Positions 21,901 through 33,721 are shown, numbered from the stretch's first letter. The stretch: 64,000 nt of DNA from Phytophthora hibernalis (GCA_012656075.1 JAAKBF010000149.1:372001-436000); one strand, 5' to 3'. Program-made: numbers and translations. Notes: a model not told the origin generated them from the sequence alone.

Positions 21901-24900
21901 GTCAAGTAGTGCCAGAGCTGTGCTCTGCAGTGCACCAATTCCATTCCGTTGCATGGTCGTGGAATCAGACAAAGAGAAAGAGAGCACATCCCACATGCCG
22001 TGTAACCCAGGCAAATATCCCCACAACAACTCGTTGTACTCTACGTGAAGTGCCGAAAAGAGGACGCAAAACAGATTCTGACGTCGAATCAATGTCGGAT
22101 CCCTTTCCACCAGCGTGCGAATACAAGACAGACCAACATTCTGCAGGATACTTCGACTCCAACCATTTGTGAAGACGCCTATATTAACGAGACCATTCTG
22201 TTCGAAGGCCTCTCCGTAGGCTCTCGACGAGGGTCCAGGCCCAGACGGCGGCGACAAAACTGGAGAGCCTGAGTGTTGCGCTGCTGTCAACGATGCTGGA
22301 GTTGCCGAGTTCAATAAAGCAGTATCGGACACGACGCGCAGAATATAATTTAAATCTGCAGACTGGAAGCGAGAAGGTGAAAAAACGACAACTTGCTCTA
22401 GAAACTTCAAGAACTCCAATTCAACACGAGCGTCGCCATCCTGACGAAGAAGCATCCAGTAATCGTAGAAATCGTTCAAACGATCGCTAGAGCCACCAAG
22501 CTCCGGACCGAGCGTCGCCACCACCTCGTTAATAATTCGCCCCAACGCTACTTTTGTACTTATTTGCCACCGCAGTCCACGTTTGTTCACCTTCGAATAG
22601 ACAAAGCCTGCCAGCACATGTGCTTCGATAAGAGAAAATGTCGAGCTCACAAACTGTTCGTAGTCTCCTCCAGTAGAATTAACGGATTCCAGAATGATGC
22701 TCCACGAATGTAAGATCCATGTGCGCAGCGGTTGTGAACATTCACCTGCAAACCGGAAAATGAGTCCTGTGTCGATTGAGATGCGTGAACCACACACTCG
22801 CTTAATACATGCTAGCGCAAAAGCTGCGCCCGCTGATAAAACAGAAACGTCCAGGTCAGCATTGGAGCCATACGTGATGTTAGAAGCTCCCTGAGAAAGT
22901 TTATCCACCACCAATCGTTTCTCCAATTCGATAATGAGCGCCTTGCAGTGATCTTCTCAAGCAACAGTGCCAGTGTCCCCAACGCCTCGCCTGCGCCACG
23001 ACGAACCTCTGAATTTTCACTTGAAATCATTTCACACAGCATCGTTTGCATTTGAAGAGGCCACGATGTTGCAGAAAGCGATGCTGATGCAGTTGCTGCG
23101 GTGCCAGATTTTTCGAGACGCCTCGCTTCAGCAATTACAGCAAATAGCAATGAGCAAACATTGACTTCGCACTCAACCCGAACATCAGTCAAGGCCCCTG
23201 CGTAGTGCTGTAGGCACCGTAGTTGCAGGTCTTCCGGGATACTGTGGAAAAGTCGGCCAAACAAATGTACACTTGCATCCACTAGTCGAACATACGTGAA
23301 CGGGCTGCAACCTGATCGTCTGTTTCCATTCTCAATGTTTTGTTCGCTGATTGACCTCCAAAACGTGTCGAGGTACTGGACTTCGAGTTCAGTATCCGTC
23401 AAAGCGTTTTCCCGTTGTTGCAATCCTAGCGCGTGATTGAGTTCTCTCGAGTACAGCCGTGATGGATTATCGCCCGCCACCAACCTCGAAAGGGTCACCA
23501 CGTCGAGTGCGTTGTCTTCTGGAGAAAGCACACTGTATAGATACGTTGATTTTGCCGGTACCAATGACGAATGACGGAGGTTTGTGAGCGCCTGGGCCGT
23601 TGTGAACTCAGCAATTAAATCCAGCAAGACGATGTACGAATCGCTGAAAATCTGCGGAAGCATTGAAAAGCAATTGATGATCCATCCCATAAGACGATAC
23701 CGAGCGATTTGGCCGCGCCGTTTAAGTGGGTGGCTGAGAGTGTCCTGCGTTGCCGTCAAATACACGTTCAGCACATGGCTCGCGAGAAGGTAGACATCAT
23801 TGTCAGGGTCTACTACGAGAGCCTGGAAATTGGATAGGAGGCTGCTCAGAGCAATTACAGCAGCTTCAATGCGTAGAAGCTCAGTGATGATTCGCGACTG
23901 TGCATCACACTGGATTTTAGCCACAGATTCAGGAGCTTTTCCAAATTAGCCTTTATCCACTGCTCATCGTTCATAGCCACAAGACTTCCCACCAGAGTCC
24001 AACCAGCGCGGGTGCAAGTGAGCCAGATACTATCGGCGCACTCACTGAGGAACTGACTTTCGACAAGCTCCTCGGAAATGGAGTAGATGTCGTCCATGAC
24101 CGCCTGAGATAGCCCTCCCTTAGCATCAAGCTTGATGGCACGAATAATATGGGCGATTGCCGCGGATTTACCTTGAATCGCATACAAATGTGTCTTGCTT
24201 TGTACATCACTGCCTTCTTCTTGACCATCGTCTGCCCTGTCAGCCTCCGCATTTCTCATTTCTTCCAAATCTGAGCCACCACGCATCAGATACTCGGCAG
24301 TATCCCGAAGACCCTGAAGACAAGTGGCCAATACGGGTTTTAGCCGATACGGAATTGCCGTGACAAGCGAAGCCAGCGCAACAGCAGCTTGGAAGCGAAC
24401 ACTTTGTTTTTCGTGGCTAAGGAGCCCTTGGAGTACATCATTGGCGTCACGTGCATGGCAAACAGAAGCCTCGCCCATCGAATGGAACATATGACTCAGC
24501 TCCACCAAGGAGGACAATATTTTATGGTGGTTTGGCTCTGTTGCCGGAACCTCATCTTTCAGCTTCTGCAAATAAGCACCTAGTAGCACATCCTGCTGGC
24601 GCTCTGTGAGGCATCCATTGAGTCCATAGCGCAGCACAAAACCCACAGCGTTGCGCGCTCGAGTCAAGTCTCCAAGTGCGAATGGATGATCAAGTATAGC
24701 GAGAATTGCATCCATGACTTCGCGAAGCTGCGGCTCAGCGATTGCGTCAGGTGGGAGGCGCTCAAACATGCCGCACAGGGCAATCGAGAACGAGGCAAGA
24801 ATGCCTCCGTGACTCTGGTTCGGATTAGTAGATAGATATTTGGTGGTCACCATGTCTTTGAAGTAAAGCACCACGTTTGCGATGGTAGAGAAATTGACCG

Positions 24901-26003
24901 TAGCTGCTTTCCGTCGAGAAAGTGACGACGGCAAGTTGATCGTAGTCATTCCAGGCACGTGCAGCTTGAAGCCCGATTTGGCCTTGCCAGACCCTCCCCA
25001 CTTGATGGCGGGGCATCCTGTTCAATCGAGGCTCGCCCACCAGCATCCTCCTCATTGTTTCTTGAAGAACCCACACCTCCGTCACCCGTCTGAATTTCTG
25101 CTTCTCCAGACGACGTCGCGTATTTGGCGAGGACCGTGCCTACCACCACCGAATACGCTCTCCTAGCTTCAGGTGAAGCATCATCCATTCCCTTTGCAGT
25201 AATCTGTAAAATAGCATCCAGAGAAACTCCATTGGGGTTGCTTCCACTACCCACTCCAGTAGCAGCGCCGTTGGCACCCACCCCAGCGCCATTTCCATTG
25301 CCTCCTTGACCTCCCGCTCCACTGCCCATGGACGCAGCCACCGTCGTGTGCTCCGCCACTACTTGCAGCAACTTCGCCGCAGCGATCCGCACCTCGGGCG
25401 CCTTGTCCTGGAAGCTCTTGTTCACGATCTTGAGTGCGTCTGCGTGGAAAGGAGCGAGTCTTCTGGCCTCTTCCTGCAGTGCGTGGGCCACACTCTCAAT
25501 CAGACACTGCTTTAGGTAGTAGTCCGCCGCGCGGACGTTCTTGTTGGCCAGCGCCACCGCGTCCGGCAGGAACTGCAGCGCCTCGTTCACGGGCAGACGA
25601 CACACCACCATGACGATCGACACCTTGACGTACAGCGGCGAGTTCTTGGCCGTCAGCACGTCGTTGATGGTAGGCACGACTGAGAAGTCGAAGGCGCGTA
25701 CCAGCAGCTCGGACACGAGGCGGTGCACGCTCTCGGATGTCGACGCGGCCTGCGTCACCCCGCCGCGCTCACGTTGCCGCCGCTGTACACGACCAGTGCG
25801 GCCAGCAGCAGCTGGAACAGCGCTGCGTTACTCTTGGCGCTGCGCTTCTTGGGCGTCGAACTGCTCGCCAGAAGCCGCGGTTTCCACAGTCGCTGCAGCG
25901 CCACGAGCGCCTGCACGAGCTCCTTCTGCTGCGTCTGGTCCGAGCCTCCGCCGACGCGCATGGCCTCCACGGCGGCCGCGAGTCTGCGCGCCGCGCCCTT
26001 CAT
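18928..26003 (-). CDS. HEATR5/Laa1-like giant HEAT-repeat protein, suspected frameshifts
   Basis: A single-exon gene of about 7.1 kb for a ~2360-residue all-helical HEAT-repeat protein, like HEATR5A/B of animals and yeast Laa1. These bind the AP-1/aftiphilin coat and act in trafficking between the trans-Golgi network and endosomes. Diagnostic blocks: 'PLYVKVSIVMVVCRLPV' near the N-terminus, 'KSVRFQAAVALASLVTAI', 'SEVRRGAGEALGTLALLLG', 'LGRIINEVVATLGPELGG' and 'GLSCIRTLVERDPTLI'. It starts at 26003 (MKGAARRLAAAVEAM). Four frame changes occur at 25758-25761 (CCCC), 25002-25003, 23915-23918 (TTTT) and 22957-22958. In each case one added base restores the frame, and at 22958 the near-identical copy 1 does carry the extra C. 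The four additions make the whole length divisible by three with no intron. Bases 21243-23698 are the source of the partial duplicate. If the breaks are real the gene is dead; I think sequence error is likelier. Confidence 0.85.
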
Positions 26004-26069
26004 CTTGGGCCTTGACTTGTTATCTGCCGCGTGGATTGGATAATGATTACAAATGTACCCCGGGGTATA
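26004..26069. promoter_or_regulatory. 66-bp divergent promoter between HEATR5 and GOS1 genes
   Basis: The start codons of the two genes are only 66 bp apart (103 bp if GOS1 starts at 26106). The stretch contains CCCCGGGG and a TATAATGG at the GOS1 ATG. Whether TATA-like bases matter in oomycetes is unclear; the call rests on geometry. Confidence 0.45.
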
Positions 26070-27071
26070 ATGGACGTGCATACTGAAAGCAAGACGAAGA
26101 CTGAGATGATGATGCAGGCGACGCGCTCGTGGGAGGATCTGCGCAGTAGCGCGCGCGGCGGAGCGGACGTTGGAGGACAAGGTGGCAGCGTACACGGCGG
26201 TGAGTAGGGCCCAGGTGCGCAGCTCCGCGGCGGCGTACGACGAAGGTGCGCGGAAGGAGAAAAGTATTGGGGTTTTCGAGGTGTTGACGCTGTTGTGGAG
26301 CAGAGAACCCACCGGAGGAGACGGCGGATGAGAGGGAGCTGGCGGTGGATATTGAGAACGCACTGGCGGAGGTGGGTGGGTTGGGTGGATGGGGTATTGT
26401 GGGATGCTGATGGGTTTGTCTTTTGCTGTAGCTGTCGGATACGATTGATGAGATGAATGTGGTGGTGAACAAGACGTCGGTGAAGACGCAGGACGCCATG
26501 CTGCAGCGCTACCGAGAGATGTATTTCGACTTTAATACGGAGTTCCGTCGTTCGCTGGTGAGGGAGATCTTGATGAATGTTTGGAGCTTGCAGCTTACCA
26601 AGTTGGGTTGTTGTTACAGAGTACTCTGCAGGAGAAGCGCGACGCACAGAAGCTGTTTGGCAACAGGTGCGTTCTGCAATTGCTGTTGTTAGCTTTTTAA
26701 GAACTGTCAAGTGTTGCATCTAACGGTGTTATTTCTTCTGGTTGCAATATGACAGAACGCACAACGGACACTCGGACGACGTGGAGATGGACTCGCTGCT
26801 GAACGAGCGCCGCGCCGTGGACTCGTCGCGCTCCATGACCAGCAGTATCATCGAGCAGGCAATGGCGACCAAGAACGCGCTGGAGAACCAGCGTCGGCAG
26901 TTCACGTCGTCGCACGGCAAGGTGTCGACGCTGGGCGGCTCGTTCGCCGGCATCAACACGCTCGTGGAGCAGATCCGCCGCAAGAAGATGCGCAACAACA
27001 CCATCTTGGCGCTCGTGATCGCCGGGTGCATCTGCTTCACGCTTTGGTGGGTCGTGCTCTCTAAATTTTAA
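26070..27071 (+). CDS. GOSR1: Golgi Qb-SNARE GOS1/GS28, suspected frameshift
   Basis: SNARE for transport at the Golgi. The N-terminus 'SWEDLRSSAR' followed by 'RTLEDKVAAYTAVSRA' is the GS28/GOS1 opening. Later exons give 'MLQRYREMYFDFNTEFRR', the Qb SNARE motif ('SIIEQAMATKNALENQRRQF', 'VSTLGGSFAGINTLVEQIRR') and a C-terminal membrane anchor ('ILALVIAGCICFTLWWVVL'). Introns: 26264-26303 (40 nt, short and tentative), 26372-26431, 26558-26619 and 26667-26755. The frame breaks inside a GC-alternating stretch at 26149-26160; loss of two bases from the (GC)n run, or one extra G, would explain it. The total is about 250 residues, the usual size. ATG at 26106 is an alternative start. Confidence 0.85.
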
Positions 27072-27321
27072 TGCTATTGCCCGGACGCTGCCGCCGACGG
27101 CAACATGATATCCTGCACACGTCACATATTTGTTGCTGATGCACACGTCACATATTGTTTTAATCGGAAACATTTCTGCCAATGAAAATCGATGAAATAG
27201 CCGAAAAGCTTGGGAAACACCTGGCATTGGTCAGAATTGGTCTTAAGATGTGCCGAGCCAAAATGGTTGGCGACGTCTTCATACTGGAAAACGACCCGAC
27301 AGACCAACCGACCGGACAAGC

Positions 27322-28288
27322 ATGGGCGACCGCGGAGGCATCTCGCTGCTAGTGCGCAACATCAGCCGCCGCCTGAGGTACGTCGCCGTCTTGCGCACTC
27401 TTTGAGCTTGAGTTGCATGCAATTCCCGTTGGAATTGGCCCCGTACAGCGTCCAGAAAGTAACTAACTCCACTGCTTCTATTGCTCTGCAGACCGGAGGA
27501 CATTCGCAAGGAGTTTGAACGCTACGGTGAAGTGCGCGACGTTTACATCCCCAAGGACTTCTACACCAAGTACGTGGCAGACCCTGGAGCATTACAGAGA
27601 CGGAGATAGTAGCTGACGGAGTTTGTCACCACTTTTTGCAGGGAGCCCAAGGGTTTTGCGTTCGTGGAGTTCCGCAGCGACCGTGAAGCGGACGACGCGC
27701 GCCGCAACTTGGACGGTGTGCGCATTGACGGCCGTGAAATCCGCGTGGTGTTTGCTCAGGAGCGTCGCAAGTCGACGGACCAGATGCGCGAGCGCGAGAG
27801 GTGCGTGTCAGACTTCTAGCTACTGCAAAGGTTTGGAGGACTTACAGAGTGCTGTTTTGTTTTGATTTGATATATGCAGGACCGAGCCCCGTGAAGGTGG
27901 CCGTCGCTCGCGCTCAAGATCGCCGCGCCGCCGTGCGCCGCGTGGCCGTTCGCGTTCTCGGTCTCGTGGCCGTCGGCCTCCGGCGCGTCGCTCTTCGCGG
28001 TCGCGCTCTCCTGTGAAAGGACGGTCGCGCTCCCGTTCACGCTCGGGATCTCGCGGCCGTTCGCCTGCGCGTCGGTCTGCGTCACCGGGGGCACGCTCGC
28101 GTTCTCCGTCGCCCCGTCGATCTGCGTCGCCGCGTGCGTCGGCCTCGCCTCGCCGGCCTGCCTCTCCCCGCCGATCGGCTTCTCCGTCGGCTCCGTCACC
28201 TCGGCGTCCCAAGGGCCGCTCGGCGTCGCCGTCTCCGCGACGGGATGAAGGCCGCCGTTCACCTTCGGGCTCTCCTCGTCGGGACTAG
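27322..28288 (+). CDS. SR splicing factor, SRSF10/SCL-like
   Basis: One N-terminal RRM followed by a long RS domain. Three introns (27378-27491, 27570-27641, 27801-27879) give 233 residues without breaks. RRM residues ~8-85: RNP2 'LLVRNI', RNP1 'KGFAFVEF', plus 'PEDIRKEFERYGEVRDVYIP' and 'GREIRVVFAQERRKSTDQM', which follow the SRSF2/SRSF10/SCL30 pattern. The rest is dense in RS and SPRR steps ('RRSRSRSPRR', 'SRSRSRSGSRGRSPAR'). SR proteins bind exonic enhancers and are phosphorylated by SRPK/CLK kinases in the nucleus. The RS domain leaves long open frames on the other strand, which are shadows. Confidence 0.9.
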
Positions 28289-29016
28289 GTTTGCAGAAAA
28301 GCTTGGCTGTCGTGCCGGCGAGTTGCGGCTCTCAACCCTGTCACCAAAGCATCGCCGACCAACCAAGCGACTCGACATCGACACAACTGCACGGCATCTC
28401 GCTTTGATTTCCTCCCGTCTGCTTCCACTCGAGTGCGATTGTTTACTGGAGCGTGTCTCTACCAGAATATGCAGGTTGCAAGACAGTCAGACACAAGAAG
28501 TCTGAAGATGGTGAAGACTCAAGCACAAAGATACAAACGCAAATAAAAACAAAAGAAGACTGGGTACAACTGCAACTACTTGTCCAAGGTGAAGGAAGAG
28601 GAAGATAAAGACCTACTACTACGATCCCAGCCCAGTTTTTCTGGTATCCTGTCCAGGCGTGTTTTGCTTCGCCATGACCAAGCGTTGCAGCAGCCCAAGG
28701 ACAGATCCAATTCCTGTTTCCATGCATAAATCACCACTCGTAGCCAAGCTCATTGCAAGCAAGGCAGAACACACTGTATTCACAGACTTGGACACCAGCC
28801 ACCTATATTCTTAAATTATGACTATGTAACGGTTCAGATCAATAATTTAGTGGGAAAATCAAACAGCTAGATCCTCACATTATATCTATGCAAAGGTTTT
28901 TAACTAAGTAAATCGACAATTATGAAAACATGCAAAGTCAGGTTTCCTCCAGTTTGCAATACATCTCAGATCCGTTTTGCGTATCAGGGGAGTGAGTTGC
29001 GACGTACGTCAGCGCC
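28289..29016. other. Intergenic, AT-rich part, nothing recognised
   Basis: This is the 3' region of the SR gene and the upstream region of the mutase. 28780-28930 is AT-rich. I see no repeat or RNA gene. Confidence 0.5.
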
Positions 29017-30567
29017 ATGAAGAAGAGATCCGTGGTGTTCGTGTTGATCGACGGGTTGGCTGACGTGTCGCTACAAGAGCTGGACCAGCAGACGCCTTTG
29101 GAGAAGGCGCATACACCCGCCATGGACGCCATCGCACGTACGCTTCTTCCGATTCAGAGGTCAATAAATGATCATTTCTAACGTGATTTTTGCTGTTTGG
29201 TGTGTAGATGGCGGTCTGACGGGGCTCATGGACCCCGTCGAGCCTGGATACGCGTGTGGTAGTGACACTGCCCACATGTCCATTCTGGGCTACAATCCCA
29301 TTGTGTACGTGGAGCTAATCCATGAGTTTGGGAAATGCAGATACTGTAGGGCTAACCTCTGTACTACCCTTGCAGTCACTACCGTGGTCGCGGTTCTTTT
29401 GAAGCAATGGGTGCTGGGCTGCCCATGGATAAGGGTGACGTCGCCTTTAAATGCAACTTCGCGACCGTCGAGGAGAATGAGGACGGGCAGCTCATCGTGG
29501 AGAGACGTCGTGTGGACCGCAACTTCCCGTCGTGGGGTATCGATCTTTGCAGCTTTTTGGATGGGTTGACGCTCCCGGAGTTCCCGGGCCTGGTCGTGGC
29601 TACGAAATACGCTACAGAACACCGCTGTGGCATTGTGTTCAAGGGCCCTCAACTCTGTGACAAAATAACGGGAACTGACCCATTGAAAGACCAGTACGTG
29701 CTTGGTTTCTTGAAATTGAGAATCGGTCTGATGCTAACTATGTTGTCACTGTTAAGCTTGCCATTGGTTAAGTCAGAGCCACTGAATGACACGCCTGAAG
29801 CTGCATATTCGAGCAAGGTGCTTAACGCGGTTTCTGATGAAATCCATAAGCGACTGTCGGACCACCCGATCAACAAGGCTCGTGAGGCTGAGGATAAGCC
29901 AGCAGCAAATGTAGTGCTGCTGCGTGGTCCCGGCGAACGAATTGATGTGCCGACATTCACTGAGATGCATGGACTCAACCCATTCATGATTGCCCCAACG
30001 TGCATCATCGCTGGTCTGGGCATGTCACTGGGTTTTGAAATCGCTACTGCACCGGGCGCCACTGGAGACTACCACACGAACTTGCTCTCGAAGGCTGAGA
30101 CCGCGTTGGAGTTGTTGCGTGGCGGTGAGTTTGATTTCGGCTTTGTTCATGTCAAGGCAGTGGACGACGCTGGCCATGATCGTGACGTTGCCAAGAAAGT
30201 GCATTTTATCGAACGCGCGGACGAGATGATCGCCCTACTGCTGGAGGGTATCCACGCTCAGTCCGGAGAGGAAGAAAATGAGGTGACCGTTGTCGTTACG
30301 GGCGACCACACCACACCAGTAAAGTATGGAGACCATACATTTGAGCCCGTGCCTTTCGCAATTACTCGCGCTGAGACTGCGTACGAGAGGTTGCAGCACT
30401 TCGACAATGCTGAGGATGTGGCTAGTGCCAACAACCCGTCGCCTGGCCCATTGACGGATGAGGTAACACGGTTCTCAGAATTAGCTGTGGCACGCGGCGC
30501 GCTTGGTCGGTTTGCTGGTGATCAGGTCATAAAGCTCATCAAGGGCTTTCGCGAATACGAGCTATAG
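29017..30567 (+). CDS. apgM: Cofactor-independent phosphoglycerate mutase, archaeal (ApgM) type
   Basis: Interconverts 3- and 2-phosphoglycerate in glycolysis. It belongs to the alkaline-phosphatase superfamily. Introns: 29138-29207, 29305-29375 and 29694-29756 (in frame, with ATGCTAAC branch site and a TTAAG acceptor), giving 448 residues. The metal-binding core is visible: 'VLIDGLAD' at the start (first Asp), 'GSDTAHMSILGYNP' (Ser nucleophile region), 'SLGFEIATAPGATGDY', 'FGFVHVKAVDDAGHD' (DxxGHD) and 'VVTGDHTTP'. This matches the archaeal-type aPGAM rather than the dPGM or classical bacterial/plant iPGM. The gene is intact. It converges with RPB4 copy 1, 120 bp away. Confidence 0.92.
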
Positions 30568-30689
30568 TTTGCAGGTGCGTGGTGGACGTGGATCGGTATG
30601 AGAGATGATAAACAAAATCGCTGTTGAACTCATGTTAAAGTATAGTTTTGCCACGGGAATTCAAACAACCAATGCTCACTGTATCATGC

Positions 30690-31275
30690 TCAGCGAAACG
30701 TACTCGCCGTCATGCCAGAGATAAGCCCCAGGATCTCCTCGATCTCGTGCTCAGTTAAGTGTTTTAGAAGGCTTGGAATCAGCGCTACGGCTTCCTCCAC
30801 TTCCTCCGGGTTCAAATTGGTCAAGCTTGCAATCTCGAACTCCTCCAGCTGATGAACTTCCTCGTCATGTTGAAACGAGAGTGCCTGTAAAGCTCTACAG
30901 TTGTTGATCAATATACACCATATCGGTAAGCCACGCATGCAAAACAAAGATGATCACATACTCGCGGAGCTCGATGACAGCGGCCTGGTTGGCCATCGGG
31001 TCTTTTGTTCCAGTGAAGCGCGTCACGTAAACCTCAGTCTTTTTGAACGCCCTGTGGTAAGTGCCACCATTATAGGTCGTAAGATATCAGCGTAAAGTGA
31101 AGTTGAACGCGTCAAACCTGGTCAAGGGTTTATTCTGCTCATTGTAGTCGATCTTCTGTTTGTCGAGTATAATGGCCACCTCGGCGTTCGACAGACACGT
31201 TTCGTAGACGAAGTCTTCGCCCAAGTTCAGCTCCGCCGCATCTTTCGTTTCCGTCATAGGGCGATCTAACGACAT
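30690..31275 (-). CDS. RPB4: RNA polymerase II subunit RPB4, copy 1
   Basis: Three exons (31275-31118, 31051-30962, 30894-30690) encode 150 residues with no break. Features: 'DAAELNLGEDFVYETCLSNAEVAIIL' region at the N-terminus (tip-associated strand and helix of RPB4), 'TRFTGTKDP' and 'ELREA', then the HRDC-like end 'LEEFEIASLTNLNPEEVEEA', 'ALIPSL' and 'EIEEILGLI'. RPB4 pairs with RPB7 to form the stalk of Pol II. Start MSLDRPMTETK at 31275 is chosen, or MTETK at 31257. A second RPB4 gene with the same intron positions lies at 33077-33721. The two proteins are clearly paralogous but differ at many sites. Both are on minus, flanking the helicase gene. Confidence 0.92.
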
Positions 31276-31409
31276 TATTGGCGCCTTGATCGCTTGAGCT
31301 ACTTTTCCTCTTTTTCGATATGGCAGTGCCAGTTGAATTCGCATCGTCCCAATTCAGTAGTCCGCCTAACTGGCTGACCCTCGCTGATGAACTGCTCGGT
31401 GGACGCGTC

Positions 31410-32942
31410 TTACTGTTGATCTTCCAATGAAGGTAGTCGGCTGGCGAGGGCTGGCTGCTGAAAAATTCTTGGTGTGTCCAGCTCACGCGGCAACGACTGC
31501 TTAGCTGCTCGCAGTACTTGCTTCAACGCGACAGCTATGATACATTCGCGCGTCAGGAAGGACGTCGCTTTCCTGACATGCCAGCACCGCCAGTATCGCC
31601 ACTCGGATGTCTTCCAGTGCGACCGCAGCGATGCACATAGTCTTCAATCGTAAGAGGCATATCAAATAAAACAACATGCTTAACACCAGGCAGGTCTAAC
31701 CCTCTAGAGGCCAGATCTGTAGCAACTAGAACGTCAACGTAGCCTGCTCGAAAGGCCCGCAATGCCTGTGTGCGATAACCTTGAGACTGACCTCCATGCA
31801 ATGGTGCCACGCGAAATTGCTCATTGCGCAGTAGGCGGGCCACACGCTCGACATTAGAACGAGCATTACAGAAGACTAGCACTGGCGGCTGCTCGGTGGC
31901 GCGTAACACACTAAGCAGCCGAGCGAACTTTTCAGCTGGGCGCATGAACTGCACATCATGAACCACATTCGAAGTCGTGGAGAGTGCAAGCATGGCTGTC
32001 GGGGCGTGACTCGACGACAAATTCCGTACAGCTGGAGCTTGGCTCGGCATTTTAGCTTTGTCAACGCGAATCGTGACAGGTCGTAGCACCGCCGATCGTG
32101 CCAAGCGTGGCAAAAAGACAGGCAGTGTTGCAGAAAGCAGCAACGTCTGTCGGCCAGTAGTGTTTGCAAGCTGCAGAATCTCGCGTAGCTGGGTCTCCAT
32201 CTCGGGAGCTTCCAGCACTCGATCCACCTCGTCAACTATAAGCAGAGAAATTTGACCAAGCGACAGCACGTCCTGATGACGCTGGACAAGATGCAACAGC
32301 CTTCCTGGTGTCGCCACCAGTGCCACTGCTTCACTCGAATAACACCGAAGTTGGGCAAGTTGCTCCTGCACCGCAATGCCACCACAAATTCCAACGACAG
32401 GAGGCGTCGACGAACTGGAGAAGAACGCAGAGAGGTCTTGAACCACCTGATCCACGAGTTCTCGCGTCGGCACAACCACCAGCGCACGTGGAGATACTGG
32501 ACCAGACACTGATATTGCTGGATAAAGCTCTAACCCAGTAGCAGTTCGATTCTGTTGAGCTCGAAGCAGTCCGAGGATCGGTAGGATGTAGCAAAGTGTC
32601 TTGCCACTTCCAGTGGGGCCAAAGCGATCACATCGCGGCCTTTGAAGATACAGGGAAGAGCCTGAGCTTGCACCGCTGATGGGACAGCAACTCCACGCGA
32701 TTGCAACACTGAAATGACGTCTGGAGACAGCGAAAACTCTGAAAAACTGTGGACTGGAGGCTGGATGGGGCCCTCTCCTTCGACGACGATTCCTCGCTCC
32801 TGACGCGCCCATGAAGCTTCCTGTGTTGCTGAGGTCTCGTGTGTGGGTATAGATATATGATTTGAGGGTTGGTTGTCTGTGGAAGGCGCTGGGGCTCCAC
32901 ACGACGCCGCTTCCGTCGCGGGACATACGCACGATCGGTCAT
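31410..32942 (-). CDS. DEAD-box RNA helicase, suspected frameshifts
   Basis: Single exon, about 511 residues after allowing for three frame changes. Motifs in order: an N-terminal basic patch ('PRRKRRRVEP'), an aromatic/Q-motif region ('FSEFSLSPDVISVL', 'PSAVQAQALP'), Walker A 'PTGSGKT', Ia 'PTRELVDQV', Ib 'TPGRLLHLV', DEAD variant 'VDEVDRVLE' (DEVD), III 'LSATLP', then the second RecA domain ('VLVFCNARSNVERVARLL', 'VDVLVATDLASRGLDLPGV', 'HRCGRTGR') and a C-terminal 'SFLTRECIIAVALKQVL'. The VDEVD in place of DEAD is notable. Frame changes at 32891-32894 (GGGG), 32615-32618 (GGGG, within Walker A) and 31572-31573 each need one more base. An unbroken Walker A in the alternative frame argues for sequence error. 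The substrate RNA cannot be told. Confidence 0.87.
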
Positions 32943-33076
32943 GTCGTGGATGTTTATAACGCAAAATGATAACGCTGCCAAGTTTGAAAAATCTTATCAA
33001 TAACAGGTAATCATGTTACAATGCATGTCCATTAACGTTAAGTGGTTGCATTGCGTTAGAATGACGCCGATGCAGC

Positions 33077-33721
33077 TTAGCCGAACATGCGAGCCGCCGT
33101 ACGAGACACAATGCCCAGGATCTCTTCGATTTCATCCTCAGCGAAGCGCTTGTGCAGACTGGGGATCAGTGCGACGGCCTCTTCCACCTCCTCCGGGTTC
33201 AAGTTGGACAGACACGCGATCTCGAACTCCTCCAGACGGTACTCGACAGTCTCGCCGTCCTCTTCACGCTGAAATGCCAGCGACATCAGCGCTCTGCATC
33301 ACACAACATCAAACACAATAGTTAGATATATATTGACAGCAACAACACCCCACGTACTCGCGGAGCTCCGTGACGGAAGCTTGGTTGGCCACTGGGTCCT
33401 TGGTGCCGCTGAAGCGCTGCACATACGCATACGTCTTCTGGAACACACTGCAGCAGCAAAACAACCACAAATAGCGATAAGTCCCAGTCCATTCCCAAGA
33501 ACCCAAAGCTTTTCAAAGCGAGGGAGACTAAATGACACAACATCCCGATCGTTCGACGCACCCGGTGAGCTGCTTCTCTTGCGTTTCGTAGTCGGACTTC
33601 TGCTTCTCAAGATCACAGCCACCTCGGCGTTCGACAGACACGTCTCATTGCGGAAGTCGTCGCCCAGGTTGAGCTCCGCCGCATCCTCCGTGTCCACCAC
33701 GTGTTGCGGGTTGGCCGACAT
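33077..33721 (-). CDS. RPB4: RNA polymerase II subunit RPB4, copy 2, suspected frameshift
   Basis: Paralogue of copy 1 with the same three-exon structure (33721-33562, 33447-33358, 33293-33077). The order 'DAAELNLGDDFRNETCLSNA', 'VQRFSGTKDPVANQA', 'LEEFEIACLSNLNPEEVEEA', 'EIEEILGIV' is the same. It would be 155 residues. The frame breaks at ~33608, where TTGAGAAG (minus) stands at a place that fits TTGGAGAAG in the alternative frame. Start MSANPQHVV at 33721; an in-frame ATG lies at 33751. The start is only 107 bp from the divergent ATP12 gene. Copy 2 has a longer C-terminal acidic/charged insertion ('REEDGETVEYR'). Confidence 0.88.

Noticed and set aside
23515..23634. The 120-bp difference as a spliced intron (retrocopy) in copy 1
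   Set aside because: The deleted segment lacks GT-AG ends and encodes helical HEAT sequence in frame; simple deletion at microhomology fits better.
18928..26003. Introns as the cause of HEATR5 frame changes
   Set aside because: At each break the flanking homology is nearly continuous, leaving no room for GT-AG introns.
28013..28262. Long minus-strand frames over the RS domain of the SR gene
   Set aside because: These are reverse-strand shadows of a repetitive, GC-rich RS-coding region.
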